The position numbers were made by a program, and so were the translations under genes. Positions 34,673 to 43,913 of a stretch of 64,000 nucleotides of DNA are shown here, in pieces. Within the stretch, counting starts at the first letter, position 1. Each line of letters begins with the position of its first letter. This DNA comes from Crossiella equi (GTDB lineage: Bacteria > Actinomycetota > Actinomycetes > Mycobacteriales > Pseudonocardiaceae). Below the pieces are notes generated by a model. That model was not told where the DNA came from. It was given only the letters and a program-made list of their open reading frames with translations, and did not search any database. Location: the NCBI RefSeq assembly GCF_017876755.1, contig NZ_JAGIOO010000001.1, positions 8,045,786 through 8,109,785 on the forward strand, given 5' to 3'.

Positions 34673-37600
34673 TCAGGGATCGGCGATGTCCAGGCGGGAG
34701 TCCAGGGCGCACTTGCGCATGATCGACTCGACGTGCTTGGCCACCACCTCGCGGGTCAGGCCGAGCCTGGTGCCGATCTCGGTGTTGGACAGGCCCCGGG
34801 CGGCGTGCCGGGCCACGGTCCGCTCCGAGCCGGTCAGCACCAGCTCGACCGGGCGCTGCTCCAGCGGCTCCGGGGCCAGACCGGAGAGGGTGACCGCGGC
34901 GCGGGCCCGGCGGGCGTCCCAGTGCGCGCCGAGTGCCTGGTAGCCGGTCAGCGCGTGCCGCAGCGCCGTCGCGGCCTCGGGGGCGGCGTCCTGGTGGGTG
35001 TGCAGCACCGCGGCCAGCTCGTGGCACAGCGCGGCCGGGAGGGCGTGGCGCGTCCCGGCGAACCGCGCCGCCGCCGCGGCCAGGGCGGCGGGCCGCCCGG
35101 ACCGCACGCAGTCCAGCACGGTGGCCGCGGCCGTGACGCTGGCGGGCCGGTCCGGCGGTGCGGCGGCGAAGCGGCGGGCGACCGGGGCCAGCTCCGCCAC
35201 CCGGCCGGTGCGCACCGCCAGGCGGGCCAGGTCCGGGACCACGAAGCCCAGGTACCGTTCGGCCAGCGCGAACTCGCGCTCGAACAGGGCCAGCAGCCGG
35301 GTCAGGGCCTCGTCCGGGGCGCCGTCCTGCTCGGTGAACAGCGCGTCCGCCCAGTCCACCCAGTAGCCGAAGTGGTTGAGCGGGTTCGCCGGGGCCATGT
35401 CGATCTTGTCGAACTGGGCGCGGGCCGGGCCGGGGTTGCCCTGCCGCAGCATGACCAGGGCGGCCAGGCCCAGCGCCGAGCGGATCACGTTGAAGGTGTC
35501 GTCCTCGGGGGAGATCGCGTCGGTGGCGGCGGAGACCTCGGTCAGCGCGTCCGCCCACTGCCCGGTCCGGAACCGCAGCTGCGCGGCCAGGGTGTGGTAC
35601 CAGGACACCGGCGCGCCGGTCGCGGCCACCACGGTGGGCAGTGAGCCCGCCAGCGCCGCGCCCGCCTCGGTCACCTGGTCCAGCTCCAGGGTCAGGGCCA
35701 CCTTCTGCGCCACCAGGGTCAGCATGGTGAACGGGTCGACCGGGGCCAGGGCCGCCGCGCGCAGGCCCCGGTCGATCGTCTCCAGCGCCGGGGTGAGGTG
35801 GCCGCGCATCAGCTCGATGCCGCCGATGAGGTACTTGAGGTAGACCGTCGCGGTGTGGTCCTGGGCCTGCCGGGCATCCGGCAGCACCCGGGTGGCCAGT
35901 GCCCAGGCCTCCTCGGAGCGGCCGAGGGAGTTCAGCGCGATGGCCCGCATGCACTCCAGCCGCCTGCGCACCTCCGCGCCCGGCGACTCCGCGTCCAGGG
36001 TCAGCTCCGCGTGCCGCAGCGCCTCGTCCGGCTGGCCGCTGAACAGGGCCGTGCGGGTGAGCAGGTAGGACAGCTCGGCGCGCGGATCCGGTTCCAGCAC
36101 CACGCCCATGGCCTCGCGCACCGCGCGGTCGGCCTCCCGCAGCCTGCCCGACCACATCAGCGCCAGCGCCAGGTGCACGGCCAGCCGCTGCCCGGTCGCG
36201 GCCGGGGTGCCGGGCACCGCGCGCGCCCGGGTGAGCAGGCCGATGGCCAGGTGCGAGCGGCGGACGATCAGCTCCTTGGCGTGCTCGGCCAGCCAGTCCA
36301 CGCACGGCGCGTCCAGCAGCGGGCTGGCCGCCAGGTGCGCCAGCACCCGCTCGGCCGGGGCGCCGAGCTCGCGCAGCAGGTGCGCGATCCGGTGGTGCAG
36401 GCCGCCCACCTCCGCCTGGGACAGCGCGGCGAGCGCGGCCTGCCGCACGAGGTCGTGCCGGAACAGCAGCTGGCCGGGCGTGCCCTCGCGCAGCACCCCG
36501 GCGGCGACCGCCTCGCCGACCGCCGCCGCCAGCGCGGTCTCCGGCAGCGGGCACAGCGCGGCCAGCTCGGGCAGCGCGCAGCTCGCGCCGAGCGCGGCGG
36601 CGGTGTGCACCAGGTCCCGGGCCGACTGGCTGAGCAGGCGCAGGTGCCGCCGCACCGCGGTGCGCAGCGACTCCGGCAGCGGCAGGCTGTCCCCGACCGG
36701 CTCGGCGGTGCCCTCGCCGACGAGCAGGCTGTCCGAGGCGATGAGGCCGCGCACCAGCTCGGTGAGGTACAGCGGGTTGCCCGCCGCCCGGGCCAGCAGC
36801 GCGCGCAGCCGCTGGCCGGGCTTGGCGCCGATGAGCCGCGCGGCCAGGTCGTACACGACGGGGCCGGGCAGCGGCGGCAGGTCCAGCAGCACGGCCCGGG
36901 GCCGGTCGGCCAGCGCGGCCAGCGCCTCGGCCACCCGGTCCCGGGCCGGACCGGTGCGCGCGGTGACCAGCAGGCCCAACGGCATCAGCGCGGTGGCCCG
37001 GCCGAGCAGGTGCACCACCAGCGCGCTGGCCTCGTCGGCCCACTGGAAGTCCTCCAGCACCAGCAGCACCGGCGTGCGCGTGCACCACTTCTCCACCAGC
37101 GCGGACAGCAGACCGGTCACCAGGACCTCGACCTCGTGCCGGGTGGCGTTGGCCAGCCCGGCCCGCCCCCGGCCACGCAGGGTGGCCACGATCTCGGCCA
37201 CGTCCGGGTCCTCGGCCACGCCGGTCAGGCCCAGGGCACCGGAGAGCGCGGCGAAGGGCAGGTCCTCCTCCAGGCGTTCGGCCGCGCCCGCGCACACCCG
37301 GATCCCGCCCGCGCGCGCCTGCGGCAGCAGCGCCTCGACCAGGGTGGACTTGCCGATCCCGGCCTCACCGGTCAGCCGGGCCACCCCGCCCCGGCCGGTG
37401 CCGAGGTCGTGGGTGAAGGCGCGCAGCCGGGCCAGCTCGGCGTCCCGGCCGAGCAGACCCTCGGGCACGGCGACCGAGGGCGCGGACCGGACCGGCGGCG
37501 GCGCGGACCCGCGCAGGATCTCCTCGAACGCACCGCGCAGCAACGGGCTCGGGTCCACGCCCAGCTCGCTGGACAGCTGCTCGCGCACCCGGTGGTAGGT

Positions 37601-38224
37601 GCGGATGGCGCGGGCCTGCTGACCGCTGTGGCTGTAGGCGACCACCAGCAGGCGCAGCAGCGACTCCCGGAACGGGTGCCGGTCGCGCTCCGGGGTGAGC
37701 AGGGCCAGGGCCTCGGTGGGCCGGTGCAGGGCGAGCAGGCCCTCGGCGAGATCCTCGACCGCGGTCAGCCGCAGCTCCTCCAGGTCCTGCGCCAGCGCGG
37801 CCAGGGCGTCGGTGCGCGGCACCCCGGACAGCGGCTCGCCCCGCCACAGGCCCAGCGCGTCGGTGAGGCAGCGCACCGCGGCGGTGCCGGTCTCGGTCCG
37901 GGCCGACTCGACCAGGGCGAGGAAACGGGCGTGGTCGGTGGTGTCCCCGGCGCCGCACAGCGCGTAGCCCGCGCTCTCGGTGCGCAGCGACAGGGTGGGG
38001 TCCAGCAGCTTGCGCAGGGCCCAGACGTGGGTCTGCAACGCGGCGACGCCGTTGACCGGCGGTGCCTCGCCCCAGGCCGCGCGGACCAGCGTGTCCACCG
38101 GGACGACGTGGTTGAGGCGGACCCCGAGCACGGCCAGCACCGCGCGCCGTTTCGGTGCGGTGACCTCGACGCGGCCACCGTGGTCGTCGAGCAACTCCAC
38201 GGTGCCGAGAAGCCGCAGGTACAT
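34673..38224 (-). CDS. Large SARP-type regulator: SARP-NTPase-TPR-LuxR
   Basis: 1183 residues from the ATG at 38224. Domains: OmpR-type winged helix (1-90: MYLRLLGTVELLDDHGGRVEV), bacterial transcriptional activator domain (95-240, ending ELGVDPSPLLRGAFEEIL), then a P-loop NTPase (about 265-520: LTGEAGIGKSTLVEAL; LLVLEDFQWAD). Long helical repeats follow, and a C-terminal LuxR-type HTH (ARGLSNTEIGTRLGLTREVVAKHVESIM). SARPs activate antibiotic and terpenoid clusters by binding direct repeats at 11-bp spacing overlapping the -35 region. Such repeats occur in this locus, making it the prime candidate activator. Confidence 0.88.
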   Translation of the reverse strand: MYLRLLGTVELLDDHGGRVEVTAPKRRAVLAVLGVRLNHVVPVDTLVRAAWGEAPPVNGVAALQTHVWALRKLLDPTLSLRTESAGYALCGAGDTTDHARFLALVESARTETGTAAVRCLTDALGLWRGEPLSGVPRTDALAALAQDLEELRLTAVEDLAEGLLALHRPTEALALLTPERDRHPFRESLLRLLVVAYSHSGQQARAIRTYHRVREQLSSELGVDPSPLLRGAFEEILRGSAPPPVRSAPSVAVPEGLLGRDAELARLRAFTHDLGTGRGGVARLTGEAGIGKSTLVEALLPQARAGGIRVCAGAAERLEEDLPFAALSGALGLTGVAEDPDVAEIVATLRGRGRAGLANATRHEVEVLVTGLLSALVEKWCTRTPVLLVLEDFQWADEASALVVHLLGRATALMPLGLLVTARTGPARDRVAEALAALADRPRAVLLDLPPLPGPVVYDLAARLIGAKPGQRLRALLARAAGNPLYLTELVRGLIASDSLLVGEGTAEPVGDSLPLPESLRTAVRRHLRLLSQSARDLVHTAAALGASCALPELAALCPLPETALAAAVGEAVAAGVLREGTPGQLLFRHDLVRQAALAALSQAEVGGLHHRIAHLLRELGAPAERVLAHLAASPLLDAPCVDWLAEHAKELIVRRSHLAIGLLTRARAVPGTPAATGQRLAVHLALALMWSGRLREADRAVREAMGVVLEPDPRAELSYLLTRTALFSGQPDEALRHAELTLDAESPGAEVRRRLECMRAIALNSLGRSEEAWALATRVLPDARQAQDHTATVYLKYLIGGIELMRGHLTPALETIDRGLRAAALAPVDPFTMLTLVAQKVALTLELDQVTEAGAALAGSLPTVVAATGAPVSWYHTLAAQLRFRTGQWADALTEVSAATDAISPEDDTFNVIRSALGLAALVMLRQGNPGPARAQFDKIDMAPANPLNHFGYWVDWADALFTEQDGAPDEALTRLLALFEREFALAERYLGFVVPDLARLAVRTGRVAELAPVARRFAAAPPDRPASVTAAATVLDCVRSGRPAALAAAAARFAGTRHALPAALCHELAAVLHTHQDAAPEAATALRHALTGYQALGAHWDARRARAAVTLSGLAPEPLEQRPVELVLTGSERTVARHAARGLSNTEIGTRLGLTREVVAKHVESIMRKCALDSRLDIADP

Positions 38225-38407
38225 CACTCTCCGCACTGGAAATGGCCCGTTCTCCAGTGAACTTACTGAACGGCCCGGTGCCCTCGCACGGCGTGGGAAG
38301 CACTGTCACCCCAACGGCCCAAGCCCTCTCGTCCCGCTCTCGCGGGTGCCCGGGCCGGGCGGAGCGCGCAAGATCACGGCGGGAGCGCTGACACGCACAG
38401 TGACGCC

Positions 38408-39133
38408 GTGAACGACTTCGCGAGTGGTCAGCTCGGGGCGGTGCAGAAGGCGATGCTGCTGCTCAAGGCGATCAACCCGGCGGACCCGCCGGTGGGGATC
38501 TCCGAGCTGGCGAGACGGGTGCGGCTGGCCAAGTCGACCACCCACCGGCTGCTGAACGTCATGGCGGACTACGGGTTCGTGCGCAAGCAGGAGGACAAGT
38601 ACGAGCTGGGCGACCGCTTCGACCCGCTGCCCGAGGTGCCCAGACCGGCCTCGCTGCGGGAGAGCCTGCTGCCTTTCCTGGCCGACCTGTACGCGCTCAC
38701 GCTCGGCACCGTGCACCTGGCCGTGCCCTGCGGCGGCGGCGAGCTGCTGTACCTGGACCGCGTGCACGGCATGCGCTCGCCGCGGTGCCGGGTGCGGCCC
38801 GGGATGCGGGCGGACGCGCGCTCGACCGCGATCGGCCTGGTGCTGCTGGCGTTCTCGCCGGACCGGCCCGCCGACGGGGAGCTGGCCAGGGAGCTGGCGG
38901 GAGTCCGCGCCGAGGGCCTCTGCCTGCGCCCGGCGGACGGGCCGGAGCTGGTGTCGGTGGCCGCGCCCCTGCTCACCGCGGCGGGCGCCCTAGTGGCGGC
39001 GGTGTCGGTGACCGCCCCGGCCGCGCGGCTGCTGACCGGGCACACGCTCTCCGGCATCCGGTCGATCAGCCACCAGGCCCGCGCCGCGCTGGGCCCGGCC
39101 GTGCTGGGCGGGCAGGTCGCGCGACGTGGCTGA
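38408..39133 (+). CDS. IclR-family regulator
   Basis: 241 residues from a GTG. The winged HTH is at 15-75 (AMLLLKAINPADPPVGISELARRVRLAKSTTHRLLNVMADYGFV); the effector domain has RPGMRADARSTAIGLVLLAF. Its end overlaps the start of the IspG-like gene by eight bases, so the two are translationally coupled. This suggests regulation of, or by, the isoprenoid genes. Confidence 0.88.
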   Translation: MNDFASGQLGAVQKAMLLLKAINPADPPVGISELARRVRLAKSTTHRLLNVMADYGFVRKQEDKYELGDRFDPLPEVPRPASLRESLLPFLADLYALTLGTVHLAVPCGGGELLYLDRVHGMRSPRCRVRPGMRADARSTAIGLVLLAFSPDRPADGELARELAGVRAEGLCLRPADGPELVSVAAPLLTAAGALVAAVSVTAPAARLLTGHTLSGIRSISHQARAALGPAVLGGQVARRG

Positions 39134-39863
39134 CGGCGGGCCGAGGCGGTACACGCGCCCGGTGCGGCTCGGGCCGGTGGCGCTCGGCGCGCCGCACCCG
39201 GTGGCGGTGCACGCCGCGGCGGAGGGCACCGATCCCGAGGCGCTGCTCACGGTGGCCGTGCAGGCCGCGGCCGCCGGGGGCGAGGTGCTCCGGGTGGTGC
39301 GGGCGGACCGGGTCGGCGCGGCCGGGCTCGCCGAGCTGGTCCGCGGCTGCCCGGTGCCCGTGGTGGCCGAGATCCCGCCGGAGGGCGCCGCGGTCGACCG
39401 GGCGGCCGAGGCCGGGTGCGCGGGGGTGCGGGTGGTGGTCGAGGAGCGGTCGCTGCGGCTGCACGCGGCGGAACTGGCCCGCACCGCGCTGGCGACGGGG
39501 CTGCCGGTGGAGCTGGCGGTGGCCGAGCGGCCAGGCCAGGGCGCGCTCGGTCTGGCCGAGGCGGGGCTGCGGGCCTGCGCGCTGCTGGCCGCGCACGGCC
39601 TGACCGCGGTGCAGCTGGCCGTCAGCTGCGCCCAGCCCGCCGTGGTGCTGGCCGCGGCGCGGCTGCTCGCGGTGGCCTGCCAGCACCCGTTGCAGTTCGC
39701 GCTGACCGCGGCGGGCGGGGCGGCGACGGCGCGGGCCGCGGCCGTGTGCGGCCAGCTGCTCGCCGAGGGGATCGGGGACAGCGTGTGGCTGCCCTCGGCC
39801 GGGGACGCGGTCATGCAGGCGTTCGTGGGCACCCAGGTGCTGCGGGCGCTTCAGGACGGCTGA
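39126..39863 (+). CDS. IspG (GcpE)-like TIM-barrel protein lacking the FeS domain
   Basis: 245 residues from a GTG overlapping the iclR stop. The protein follows the barrel of HMBPP synthase: RRYTRPVRLGPVALGAPHPVAV matches the R.V.VG.V.IG...PI.VQ opening; GGEVLRVVRADRVGAAGLAEL, CPVPVVAEIP, AVQLAVSCAQPAVVLAA, and LAEGIGDSVWLPSAGDAV match later strands. Genuine IspG (about 380 residues) then continues into a [4Fe-4S] domain with CPxC...C; this protein stops just before it. The VQSMTNTDT signature is replaced by VHAAAEGT. Normal IspG activity is therefore unlikely; a binding or altered role is inferred. Confidence 0.65.
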   Translation: MADGGPRRYTRPVRLGPVALGAPHPVAVHAAAEGTDPEALLTVAVQAAAAGGEVLRVVRADRVGAAGLAELVRGCPVPVVAEIPPEGAAVDRAAEAGCAGVRVVVEERSLRLHAAELARTALATGLPVELAVAERPGQGALGLAEAGLRACALLAAHGLTAVQLAVSCAQPAVVLAAARLLAVACQHPLQFALTAAGGAATARAAAVCGQLLAEGIGDSVWLPSAGDAVMQAFVGTQVLRALQDG

Positions 39864-41326
39864 GCCGCGCGCAGCCCGGCCAGCACCAGCGCGTGCGTGT
39901 GCAGCGGGTGGTGGACCAGCACCGGCCGCGGTCCTGCGGTGTCCGGTTCCCCGGGCCAGGTGCCGTTGTCGTGGCGCCGCTCCAGCAGCCAGCGCACGGC
40001 GGCCTCCCGGGCCGGGCCGATGGCCGGCGGGGCGGAGGCCAGGGCGAGCAGCGCGGCCGCGGTGGCGGCGGGAGAGCCCTCGGTGCCGGGCGCCGGGCCC
40101 CAGCCGCCGTCCGGGGCCTGGGCGGCCAGCAGCCAGCGCACCGCCTCCTCAGCCGCCGGGGTGCCGGGCACGGCGGCACCGAGCGCGGCGACGGCCAGGG
40201 GCGCGTTGCGGCGCCAGGTGTTCTCCCAGCCGGGGGACTCCCGCCAGCTCGCGGCCAGCCAGGCGCGGGCCGGGCCGAGCGGGACCTCGTGCCGGTCGCG
40301 GTGCCGGTCCAGGGCGGTGACCACCTCGGCCACCACGTCCGGGACCGGTGGGTCCCGGCGGTCCTGCCAGGTGCGCCACAGGCCGTCCTCGGTGCGCTGG
40401 TCCGCCAGGTGGGCCAGCGCCCGCGCCTGTCCGGGCCGGTCGTACCCGGCCAGGGCGAGCAGGACCGAGGCGGTGGTGCGGTTGTCCGAGGGCAGGCCCC
40501 GGGTCAGCGCCCAGCCGCCGTCCGGGTTCTGCGCTCCGGCCAGGAAGTCCAGCGCCCGGGGCAGCGCCTGCCGGTCGAACGCGGGCAGCCCCCGCCCGGC
40601 CCGCACCAGCAGCGCGGTGTCCCACACCTCGCCGCGCCGGTACCGCCAGGTGCCGTCCGGCTGCTGCGTGGACAGCAGGTAGGCCCGGGTGCTGGCCAGC
40701 AGAGCCGGTTCGGTGCCGGTCAGGCACAGGGCGAGGAAGGCCAGCGCGGTGGACACCGGGTTGCCGTGGAAGGACCCGTCCGGCCACTGGTGCCCGCGCA
40801 GCCGGGCCGCCCAGTCCGCGGCGTCCGTGCGCTCGCCCGCCCGGACGCCGAGCACCACCAGGCTGGCCAGCAGCTCCACCACCGTCCACGGGCTCTGCTC
40901 CCGCCGGTCGAGCTCGGCCCGCACCGAGCGGCGCAGGCCGTGCGCGGGCAGCCTGCTGACGTACCGGGCCAGCACGGCGAGCAGCCGGATCCGCCCGGCC
41001 AGCGCGGTGTCGGTGCTGTCGCCGATGTCCACCACCACCGGGGCCGCCGTGCCGAGCGCGAAGGCCCGCACCGTCGTCTCCAGCGCCTGCGCCACTGGGT
41101 GGTGGGTCTGTGGCCGTGCCCGCGCCAGCCAGGCCCGCGCGGCGGCCAGCGCCCGGACGCTGCCCCCGTCGTCGGGGTCGGCGGCCAGGGCGAGGGCGGT
41201 CACCGCGGTGTCCAGCACCCGGGGCGCGGGCAGCCCGCACCACGAGCCGTCGGCCCGCTGCTGGGCGAGGGCGTGCGCCACGGCCGAGTCCAGCACCGGG
41301 GTGAGCTGGCTGGGGTCAGCCGCCAT
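39851..41326 (-). CDS. Class II terpene cyclase-like protein with degenerate DXDD motif
   Basis: 491 residues from the ATG at 41326 (GGAGG six bases upstream), the usual size of bacterial class II diterpene cyclases. QW-type repeats occur (QWPDGSF, QQPDGTW, AQNPDGGW, AQAPDGGW). The squalene-hopene-cyclase motif VWDTALL (234-240) is retained. Where SHC-type enzymes have DXDDTA, this protein has D281-N-R-T-T-A, so the proton-donating Asp is Arg283. The fold is clear, but classical protonation of GGPP or squalene is doubtful. It converges with the IspG-like gene, stops overlapping by 13 bases. Confidence 0.75.
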   Translation of the reverse strand: MAADPSQLTPVLDSAVAHALAQQRADGSWCGLPAPRVLDTAVTALALAADPDDGGSVRALAAARAWLARARPQTHHPVAQALETTVRAFALGTAAPVVVDIGDSTDTALAGRIRLLAVLARYVSRLPAHGLRRSVRAELDRREQSPWTVVELLASLVVLGVRAGERTDAADWAARLRGHQWPDGSFHGNPVSTALAFLALCLTGTEPALLASTRAYLLSTQQPDGTWRYRRGEVWDTALLVRAGRGLPAFDRQALPRALDFLAGAQNPDGGWALTRGLPSDNRTTASVLLALAGYDRPGQARALAHLADQRTEDGLWRTWQDRRDPPVPDVVAEVVTALDRHRDRHEVPLGPARAWLAASWRESPGWENTWRRNAPLAVAALGAAVPGTPAAEEAVRWLLAAQAPDGGWGPAPGTEGSPAATAAALLALASAPPAIGPAREAAVRWLLERRHDNGTWPGEPDTAGPRPVLVHHPLHTHALVLAGLRAAQPS

Positions 41327-41498
41327 GCGGGCCTCCGAGCGGGTGGTAGGCGCGAACGGTTGCGCGAATGACCCGGTCCGGACAAAGGAATTCCGGCGTC
41401 GTCGTGTGGTCATCCGACTTTTGTGTCCGAGCGTAGGTCGGCCGTTCCGGAGGTCCTGGCGGTGTTCCAGCGGGTGGAACGCGAATTCCGCGATCGCG

Positions 41499-42359
41499 TC
41501 ACAGTCGATTTCCGGCGCGGTCCGGGTCGTGTTCCCGCAGGAACGCCAGCGCCCGCTCCGCCACCTCCCGCCAGCCGCTGTCGATGACCAGCGAGTGGCC
41601 CCGGCCGGGGATCTCGACGATCTCGGTGACCGAGGGGTTGCGCCGCTGCTTGCGGTAGGAGGCGTTGGCGATGGCCCAGGGCACGGTGTTGTCGTGCTCC
41701 CCGGAGATGATCAGCAGCGGCCCCCGCTCGGGGTTGCGGGTGTCCACCGCGGTCTCCGCCCACGGCCAGACGTTGGCCGTGGCGGCCTGGAAGAGCGGGA
41801 TCCCGGAGCCCGGCACGTGGTACTCGCGGTAGAGCCGCTCGGCCTCCTCCTCGGGGACGGCGTTGGCGAAGGCGTACCGGAACTGGGCCAGGCTCAGCCG
41901 CACCGACCGGCCCCGGTTGAGCGGGTTGCCCAGCACCGGGAACGCCGCCCGCAGCGAGGACAGCGGCAGCGGCAGCACACCCCGGAACGGCCCGGGGTCG
42001 ATGGCCACGGACGCGCGCGCCAGGCCCAGCCCGGCGAGCTTCTGCGTGATCAGCCCGCCGAAGCTGTGCCCGACGACCACGGGCTCGCGGCGCAGGCGCC
42101 CGATCGCCTCCCGGTAGTGCGCGGTGACCGCGCCGACGCCCTTGCCCGCGAACACCCCGGGGTTGGCGGTGGCCTCGGCGACGGTCTCCGGGTCATCCGG
42201 CCAGCCCGGGGCCACGGGGGCGTACCCGTGCTCGGCGAACAGGGTCCGCCACCGGTCCCAGCTGCCGCGCAGCAGCCACAGGCCGTGCACGAACACGACC
42301 GGTGGCAGGCCGGACTCGTTGGCCCGGTCGATTTCCTGGACTTCGGCGGTGGTGAGCAT
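41499..42359 (-). CDS. Alpha/beta hydrolase
   Basis: 286 residues. The fold shows VVFVHGLWLLRGSW (oxyanion region), the nucleophile elbow VVGHSFGG, the acid in ISGEHDNTVP and the His in GRGHSLVID. It belongs to the epoxide hydrolase/haloperoxidase-like group; the substrate is unknown. It follows the cyclase-like gene in the opposite reading order on the same strand. An ACGTA direct repeat lies 150 bases upstream. Confidence 0.85.
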   Translation of the reverse strand: MLTTAEVQEIDRANESGLPPVVFVHGLWLLRGSWDRWRTLFAEHGYAPVAPGWPDDPETVAEATANPGVFAGKGVGAVTAHYREAIGRLRREPVVVGHSFGGLITQKLAGLGLARASVAIDPGPFRGVLPLPLSSLRAAFPVLGNPLNRGRSVRLSLAQFRYAFANAVPEEEAERLYREYHVPGSGIPLFQAATANVWPWAETAVDTRNPERGPLLIISGEHDNTVPWAIANASYRKQRRNPSVTEIVEIPGRGHSLVIDSGWREVAERALAFLREHDPDRAGNRL

Positions 42360-42508
42360 GCTGGTTGCCTTCCCTGGGAGCTGGTGGGGAACCAGTCTTC
42401 GGCGCGGCCGTCCGGGCGTCGATGTCCGGAGTCACCACGTTGCCCGGCCCCGGTTGTCGGCCGGTACAACGGGCCCCGGCATCCGGTGTCCCGGTCGTCG
42501 TGAATTCC

Positions 42509-42524
42509 ACGTAGCGAATACGTA
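42509..42524. promoter_or_regulatory. SARP-like direct repeat, ACGTA x2 at 11 bp
   Basis: CACGTAG, four bases, TACGTAT. Upstream of the leftward hydrolase gene (150 bases) and of the rightward HTH fragment gene (180 bases). Identical spacing to the sites at 30761, 32870 and 50748. Confidence 0.5.
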
Positions 42525-42701
42525 TTTCCTCATTCTTTATGTCCCTCCTCGGGTGAATTGCTTTCGGGACTGCGATGTCCCGTGCGACTCTGGGCGCGCC
42601 GCCGCATTCGCCGCGGTCACCTCACCGAGCAGTTCTGGACGGGAGAAACCATGGGCACCGTGCCGGACCTGGCCCCGGCGTTCACCGGTTGAGGCGGCGG
42701 C

Positions 42702-43145
42702 ATGCGGCGCAGCCGGGTGTCCACACCGGACTGGATCACCACCTTCACCGGCCTGGAGCAGCGCGAGTTCGACGACCTGGTCCGCCAGGTCGCCCGGCTC
42801 GGCGGTCCGGACCTCACCGACGACCGGCCCGGCAGGCCGTGGTCCCTGCCGCTGGCCGACCGGGTGCTGCTGCTGGGCACCTACCTCCGCACCGACCTGA
42901 CCGTCCGGCAGCTCTCGGCCCTGTTCGGCGTCTCGCACTCGGCCGCGCACCGGGTGATCCGGAGCCTGCGCCCGGTGCTGTCTCTGGAACCGGTGCGCAG
43001 GCGCAGCCTCCGCGTGGTGGTCCTGGTGGGCGCCGACGCCGACGTGCAGCCGCAGCGGCTGCCCGTGCTGCCCACCGGGGAGCCCGGGGACCTGCGCGTG
43101 GCCATCGACGTGGACACCCGGCTGGCCCTCAACCGCGGCGGCTGA
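42702..43145 (+). CDS. Orphan helix-turn-helix domain of an IS5-type transposase
   Basis: 147 residues. Residues 15-100 match the N-terminal HTH of Tnp_4/DDE-4-type transposases (WSLPLADRVLLLGTYLRTDL, TVRQLSALFGVSHSAAHRVIRSL). The DDE nuclease domain is absent. The remaining 50 residues are Arg/Val-rich and unassigned. It may be a transposase remnant or a domesticated DNA-binding protein; no inverted repeats flank it. Confidence 0.55.
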   Translation: MRRSRVSTPDWITTFTGLEQREFDDLVRQVARLGGPDLTDDRPGRPWSLPLADRVLLLGTYLRTDLTVRQLSALFGVSHSAAHRVIRSLRPVLSLEPVRRRSLRVVVLVGADADVQPQRLPVLPTGEPGDLRVAIDVDTRLALNRGG

Positions 43146-43250
43146 GCGCGTTTTCCGCATTGTGGGGAAAGCGGCCGGGCGGGCTTGAGACCGGGCCCGG
43201 CCGTGTTGACCATGGAAGGCGTTGCCGCACAAGGGAAGCAGGGGAGGACG

Positions 43251-43913
43251 ATGGGGATCCGACGACGGCGGGCACTGGCGGCCGTACCGGGCGCGGTCCT
43301 GCTGGCGCAGCTGTTCGGCGGTGGGGTGGCCGCCGCCCACGTCACCGCGCACGTGCACGGCGAACAGCCGGAACGGGGCGGCCACGGCACGCTCGTGCTG
43401 CGCGTGCCCAACGAGGACGCCGTTGCCACCACGAGCCTGGAGGTCGAGGTGCCGCCCGAGCACGGCATCACGACCGCGCGCACCAGACCGGTGCCCGGCT
43501 GGGTGCCGGGCATCCGGCGGGCCGCGGGCGGGGTGGTCACCGGGGTCACCTGGACCGCCCGGCCCGGCGCCGAGCTGCCCGGCGGGGACCTGCACTACCA
43601 GGACTTCGAGCTCACCCTCGGCCCGCTGCCGCAGGACGTGGCCACCCTCGTCCTGCCCGCCGCGCAGGGCCACGCCGACGGCACGGTGACCCGCTGGGAC
43701 GAACGCCCAGCACCCGGTACCGAGGCCCGGCGCCCGGCGCCCACCGTCGCGCTCGCCGCACCGTCACCCGGCGGGCCCGCGCACCACGCCATGGCCCCCG
43801 CCGCCCGCGGTGGCCATGGCGTGCCGTGGCTGGCGGGCGGCAGCCTGCTCGTGCTCGGCGCGGCCGCGGGTGCGGGCGTGGTCCTGGTCCGGCGAGGGAA
43901 GGTGCGGACGTGA
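43251..43913 (+). CDS. YcnI-like (DUF1775) copper-associated membrane-anchored protein
   Basis: 220 residues from an ATG with GGGGAGG. A signal peptide ends ...GGGVAAA, leaving a mature N-terminal His (HVTAHVHGEQ) as in YcnI copper-binding proteins. The DUF1775 beta domain follows (LVLRVPNEDAVATTSLEVEVP, TWTARPGAELP), with a His-rich linker and a C-terminal transmembrane helix. It overlaps a CopC-like gene by four bases, the usual YcnI-CopC pairing in copper handling. Confidence 0.83.
   Translation: MGIRRRRALAAVPGAVLLAQLFGGGVAAAHVTAHVHGEQPERGGHGTLVLRVPNEDAVATTSLEVEVPPEHGITTARTRPVPGWVPGIRRAAGGVVTGVTWTARPGAELPGGDLHYQDFELTLGPLPQDVATLVLPAAQGHADGTVTRWDERPAPGTEARRPAPTVALAAPSPGGPAHHAMAPAARGGHGVPWLAGGSLLVLGAAAGAGVVLVRRGKVRT

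Noticed and set aside
33708-37295. Reverse open frame of 1195 codons
   Set aside because: It runs in another frame over the SARP gene; low-complexity Ala/Arg/Gly translation, whereas the SARP frame has clear domains.
35798-38260. Forward open frame of 820 codons opposite the SARP gene
   Set aside because: Gln/Arg/Gly-rich antisense frame typical of GC-rich coding DNA.
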